64,000 nucleotides of DNA, from NCBI RefSeq assembly GCF_014836945.1, contig NZ_JACSPX010000001.1, positions 1,763,313 through 1,827,312 of the forward strand, in the 5' to 3' direction. This document shows, in pieces, positions 62,497 through 64,000 of this stretch (position 1 is the first letter of the stretch; every line of letters starts with the position of its first letter). The translations under genes and the position numbers were made by a program. The DNA comes from Microbacterium commune. GTDB lineage: Bacteria; Actinomycetota; Actinomycetes; Actinomycetales; Microbacteriaceae. Under the pieces are notes generated by a model. The model was given only the letters and a program-made list of their open reading frames with translations, made no database searches and was not told the DNA's origin.

Positions 62497-63156
62497 ATGG
62501 CCCACGCCCAGAGCAAGCCCAACTGGTTCGCCATCGGAATCTCCGCCGCCGTCGTCATCGTGCTTGTCGCGCTGGGCGCGGTCGTCGTCTGGTTGAACAA
62601 CCAGGCCACCGACGCGGGGCCGGCTCCGAAGGGCGAGATCGTCAACTCCGAGACCGGGGCCATCAGCTTCGGCGAGGGCGAGGACGTCGTCTCGACCTAC
62701 ATCGACTTCATGTGCCCGGCGTGCAACTCGTTCGAGCAGGCGTACGGCCAGCAGCTGCAGGAGGCCGCAGCGTCCGACCAGCTGACCCTCGAGGTGCACC
62801 CGATCGCGATCCTCGACCACCTCTCGCAGGGTACGGACTACTCGTCACGCGCAGCGGCGGCCATGTACTGCGTCGCCGAGAACAACCCCGACAAGGCGCT
62901 CGACTTCATGAACGCGCTGTTCGCGAACCAGCCTCAGGAGAACTCGACCGGCCTGACCGACGATCAGCTGAAGGAGATCGCCGACCAGGTGGGCGCCGAC
63001 AAGGCGGCGGAGTGCATCGACGACGGCACCTACCTGAAGTACGGCGCCGCGCAGGCCAAGGCGCACGAGATCACGGGCACTCCGACGGTCGAGATCAACG
63101 GCAAACGTCTCGACATCAGCGAGATCAACACCGAGCTCCCCAAGGTGCTGCCCTGA
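62497..63156 (+). CDS. membrane-anchored DsbA-like thioredoxin-fold protein
   Basis: 219 residues. One N-terminal transmembrane anchor (GISAAVVIVLVALGAVVVWL), then a DsbA-type fold outside the membrane with active site CPAC in YIDFMCPACNSFEQAYG, a cis-Pro in EITGTPTVEINGK and two further Cys (MYCVAE, AECIDD). It probably forms or isomerises disulfides in exported proteins. ATG 62497 begins just before the anchor. Next to SecY and Map genes, which suits a role at protein export. Confidence 0.93.
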   Translation: MAHAQSKPNWFAIGISAAVVIVLVALGAVVVWLNNQATDAGPAPKGEIVNSETGAISFGEGEDVVSTYIDFMCPACNSFEQAYGQQLQEAAASDQLTLEVHPIAILDHLSQGTDYSSRAAAAMYCVAENNPDKALDFMNALFANQPQENSTGLTDDQLKEIADQVGADKAAECIDDGTYLKYGAAQAKAHEITGTPTVEINGKRLDISEINTELPKVLP

Positions 63157-63172
63157 TCGAGCCGGGCTTCAT

Positions 63173-63201
63173 TTGCCGCAGGGCCGCCAAGGGTATATCT
63201 T
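63173..63201 (+). promoter_or_regulatory. promoter of infA-rpmJ-rpsM
   Basis: TTGCCG (63173-63178), 17-nt spacer, TATCTT (63196-63201), giving a leader of about 100 nt before infA. Confidence 0.65.
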
Positions 63202-63308
63202 AGTTCTTTGGTGCCTTGTGCCTTGTTCCGGCGTGTCCGAACAGGTCGCACCACACTCATCACCCACCCACCGCAGATCGACCGATCTGCAGAAGCGTCA
63301 GCGAGGCT

Positions 63309-63530
63309 ATGGCTAAGAAAGACGGTGTCATCGAGATCGAGGGCGTCATTTCCGAGGCGCTGCCCAACGCGATGTTCCGCGTTGAGCTCAGCAACGGACA
63401 CAAGGTGCTCGCCACGATCTCCGGAAAGATGCGGCAGAACTACATCCGCATCATCCCCGAGGACCGCGTGGTCGTGGAGCTCTCGCCCTACGATCTGACC
63501 CGCGGTCGGATCGTCTACCGCTACCGCTGA
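63309..63530 (+). CDS. infA: translation initiation factor IF-1
   Basis: 73 residues, full length. [23 protein letters not shown] and [19 protein letters not shown] are the canonical OB fold. The frame is open upstream, but the family starts at ATG 63309. Confidence 0.98.
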   Translation: MAKKDGVIEIEGVISEALPNAMFRVELSNGHKVLATISGKMRQNYIRIIPEDRVVVELSPYDLTRGRIVYRYR

Positions 63531-63595
63531 TCGGTCGAGAAGTAACACCCCAGGCGTTCCCGCCTGCCCGGTGAAGACAGCGAACAGGAAACATC

Positions 63596-63712
63596 ATGAA
63601 GGTCAACCCCAGCGTCAAGCCCATCTGCGACCACTGCCGCGTGATCCGTCGTCACGGTCGCGTCATGGTCATCTGCAAGTCGAACCCGCGTCACAAGCAG
63701 CGCCAGGGCTGA
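63596..63712 (+). CDS. rpmJ: 50S ribosomal protein L36 (zinc-binding form)
   Basis: 38 residues, [19 protein letters not shown] and so on, ending KQRQG. The zinc ligands C-x2-C, a third Cys and His (CKSNPRH) are all present, so this is the C+ form used under zinc sufficiency. Ribosome-binding AGGAAAC upstream. Confidence 0.97.
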   Translation: MKVNPSVKPICDHCRVIRRHGRVMVICKSNPRHKQRQG

Positions 63713-63777
63713 GCAGGGGTCGGGCCACGTGCTTCGGTATCGGGCCCGGCAGCTGAAGAACTGAACATCGAAAACAG

Positions 63778-63858
63778 GCAGCATCGGATGCCGCGGCTCG
63801 CCCCTCACGGGCGATCGCGGCGGACACCTCGGGGCGGAGGCCCGGGACCGGATGCTGC
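63778..63858 (+). promoter_or_regulatory. structured leader before rpsM
   Basis: GCAGCATCGG (63778) can pair with CCGGATGCTGC (63848), closing a region of about 60 nt that has its own inner GC stems, 33 nt before rpsM. The gap of 178 nt between rpmJ and rpsM is long for this operon. A regulatory or processing role is inference. Confidence 0.4.
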
Positions 63859-63890
63859 TCCACACCTCCACAACACTCCAGGAGAACCGC

Positions 63891-64000
63891 ATGGCACGTC
63901 TTGCCGGCGTTGACATCCCGCGCGACAAGCGCGTGGTGATCGCCCTCACCTACATCTACGGCATCGGCCGCACCCGCTCCGTCGAGATCCTTCAGGCGAC
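63891..64000 (+). CDS. rpsM: 30S ribosomal protein S13, N-terminal part
   Basis: The first 36 residues ([21 protein letters not shown], then [13 protein letters not shown]) are canonical S13; the window ends inside the gene. GGAG lies 7 nt before ATG 63891. Confidence 0.97.
   Translation, partial: MARLAGVDIPRDKRVVIALTYIYGIGRTRSVEILQA

Overview
The window is a gene-dense, high-GC chromosome segment from an actinobacterium. Gene content, the DUF7882, DUF6157, DUF6264-like and DUF4229 families and the ribosomal gene order all point to Microbacteriaceae, most likely Microbacterium. This assignment comes from recognising protein families, not from a database search. No tRNA, rRNA, CRISPR array, prophage or insertion sequence was found.

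Layout. 1-6.4 kb: metabolic and hypothetical genes (DUF7882 tail, SDR, nitronate monooxygenase, purU, a class-I glutamine amidotransferase, a LysR-type sensor domain without a DNA-binding domain, a beta-helix protein). 6.5-12.8 kb: a minus-strand DNA-repair/RNA-DNA group of nei-type glycosylase, EI24 membrane protein and a giant Lhr helicase. 12.8-21.8 kb: DUF6157, an ABC-F ATPase, an esterase that is frameshifted at a perfect palindrome, a NUDIX-like protein, threonine aldolase, an MFS transporter, and an SDR + DUF6421 pair opposite an Lrp/AsnC regulator. 21.8-34.6 kb: the menaquinone neighbourhood (menA, menD, menG, menF and a polyprenyl diphosphate synthase) interleaved with rmuC, PPK2, DUF402, a ferredoxin-NADP reductase, a hydrolase and a GntR regulator. 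34.8-43.5 kb: yajQ, a membrane Ser/Thr kinase, a maltose-type ABC importer (malE-malF-malG without its ATPase) behind two LacI-type operators, and several small membrane or hypothetical proteins. 43.5-64 kb: the str operon (rpsL-rpsG-fusA-tuf), the S10 and spc operons, secY-adk-map, a repeat-flanked AbiEi/nuclease-like gene and a DsbA-like protein, then infA-rpmJ-rpsM, with rpsM cut by the window end.

How genes work together. MenF makes isochorismate, MenD adds the succinyl unit, the prenyl synthase makes the side chain, MenA prenylates and MenG methylates to give menaquinone; menB, menC, menE and menH are not here. The ribosomal block makes most of the 50S/30S core proteins plus both elongation factors, SecY, adenylate kinase and methionine aminopeptidase.

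Most notable observations: (1) the AbiEi/DUF559-like gene between map and dsbA is bracketed by two matching arrays of exact 19-bp period that are inverted about their own centre; (2) a perfect 23-bp inverted repeat lies exactly where the esterase reading frame breaks, the expected mark of a quasi-palindrome template-switch mutation; (3) more than 20 genes start with a -10 hexamer placed 6-7 nt before the start codon, i.e. they look leaderless; (4) DUF6421 carries an HDxxH...EExxxD motif set reminiscent of a zinc peptidase and sits in a compact module with an SDR and an Lrp regulator.
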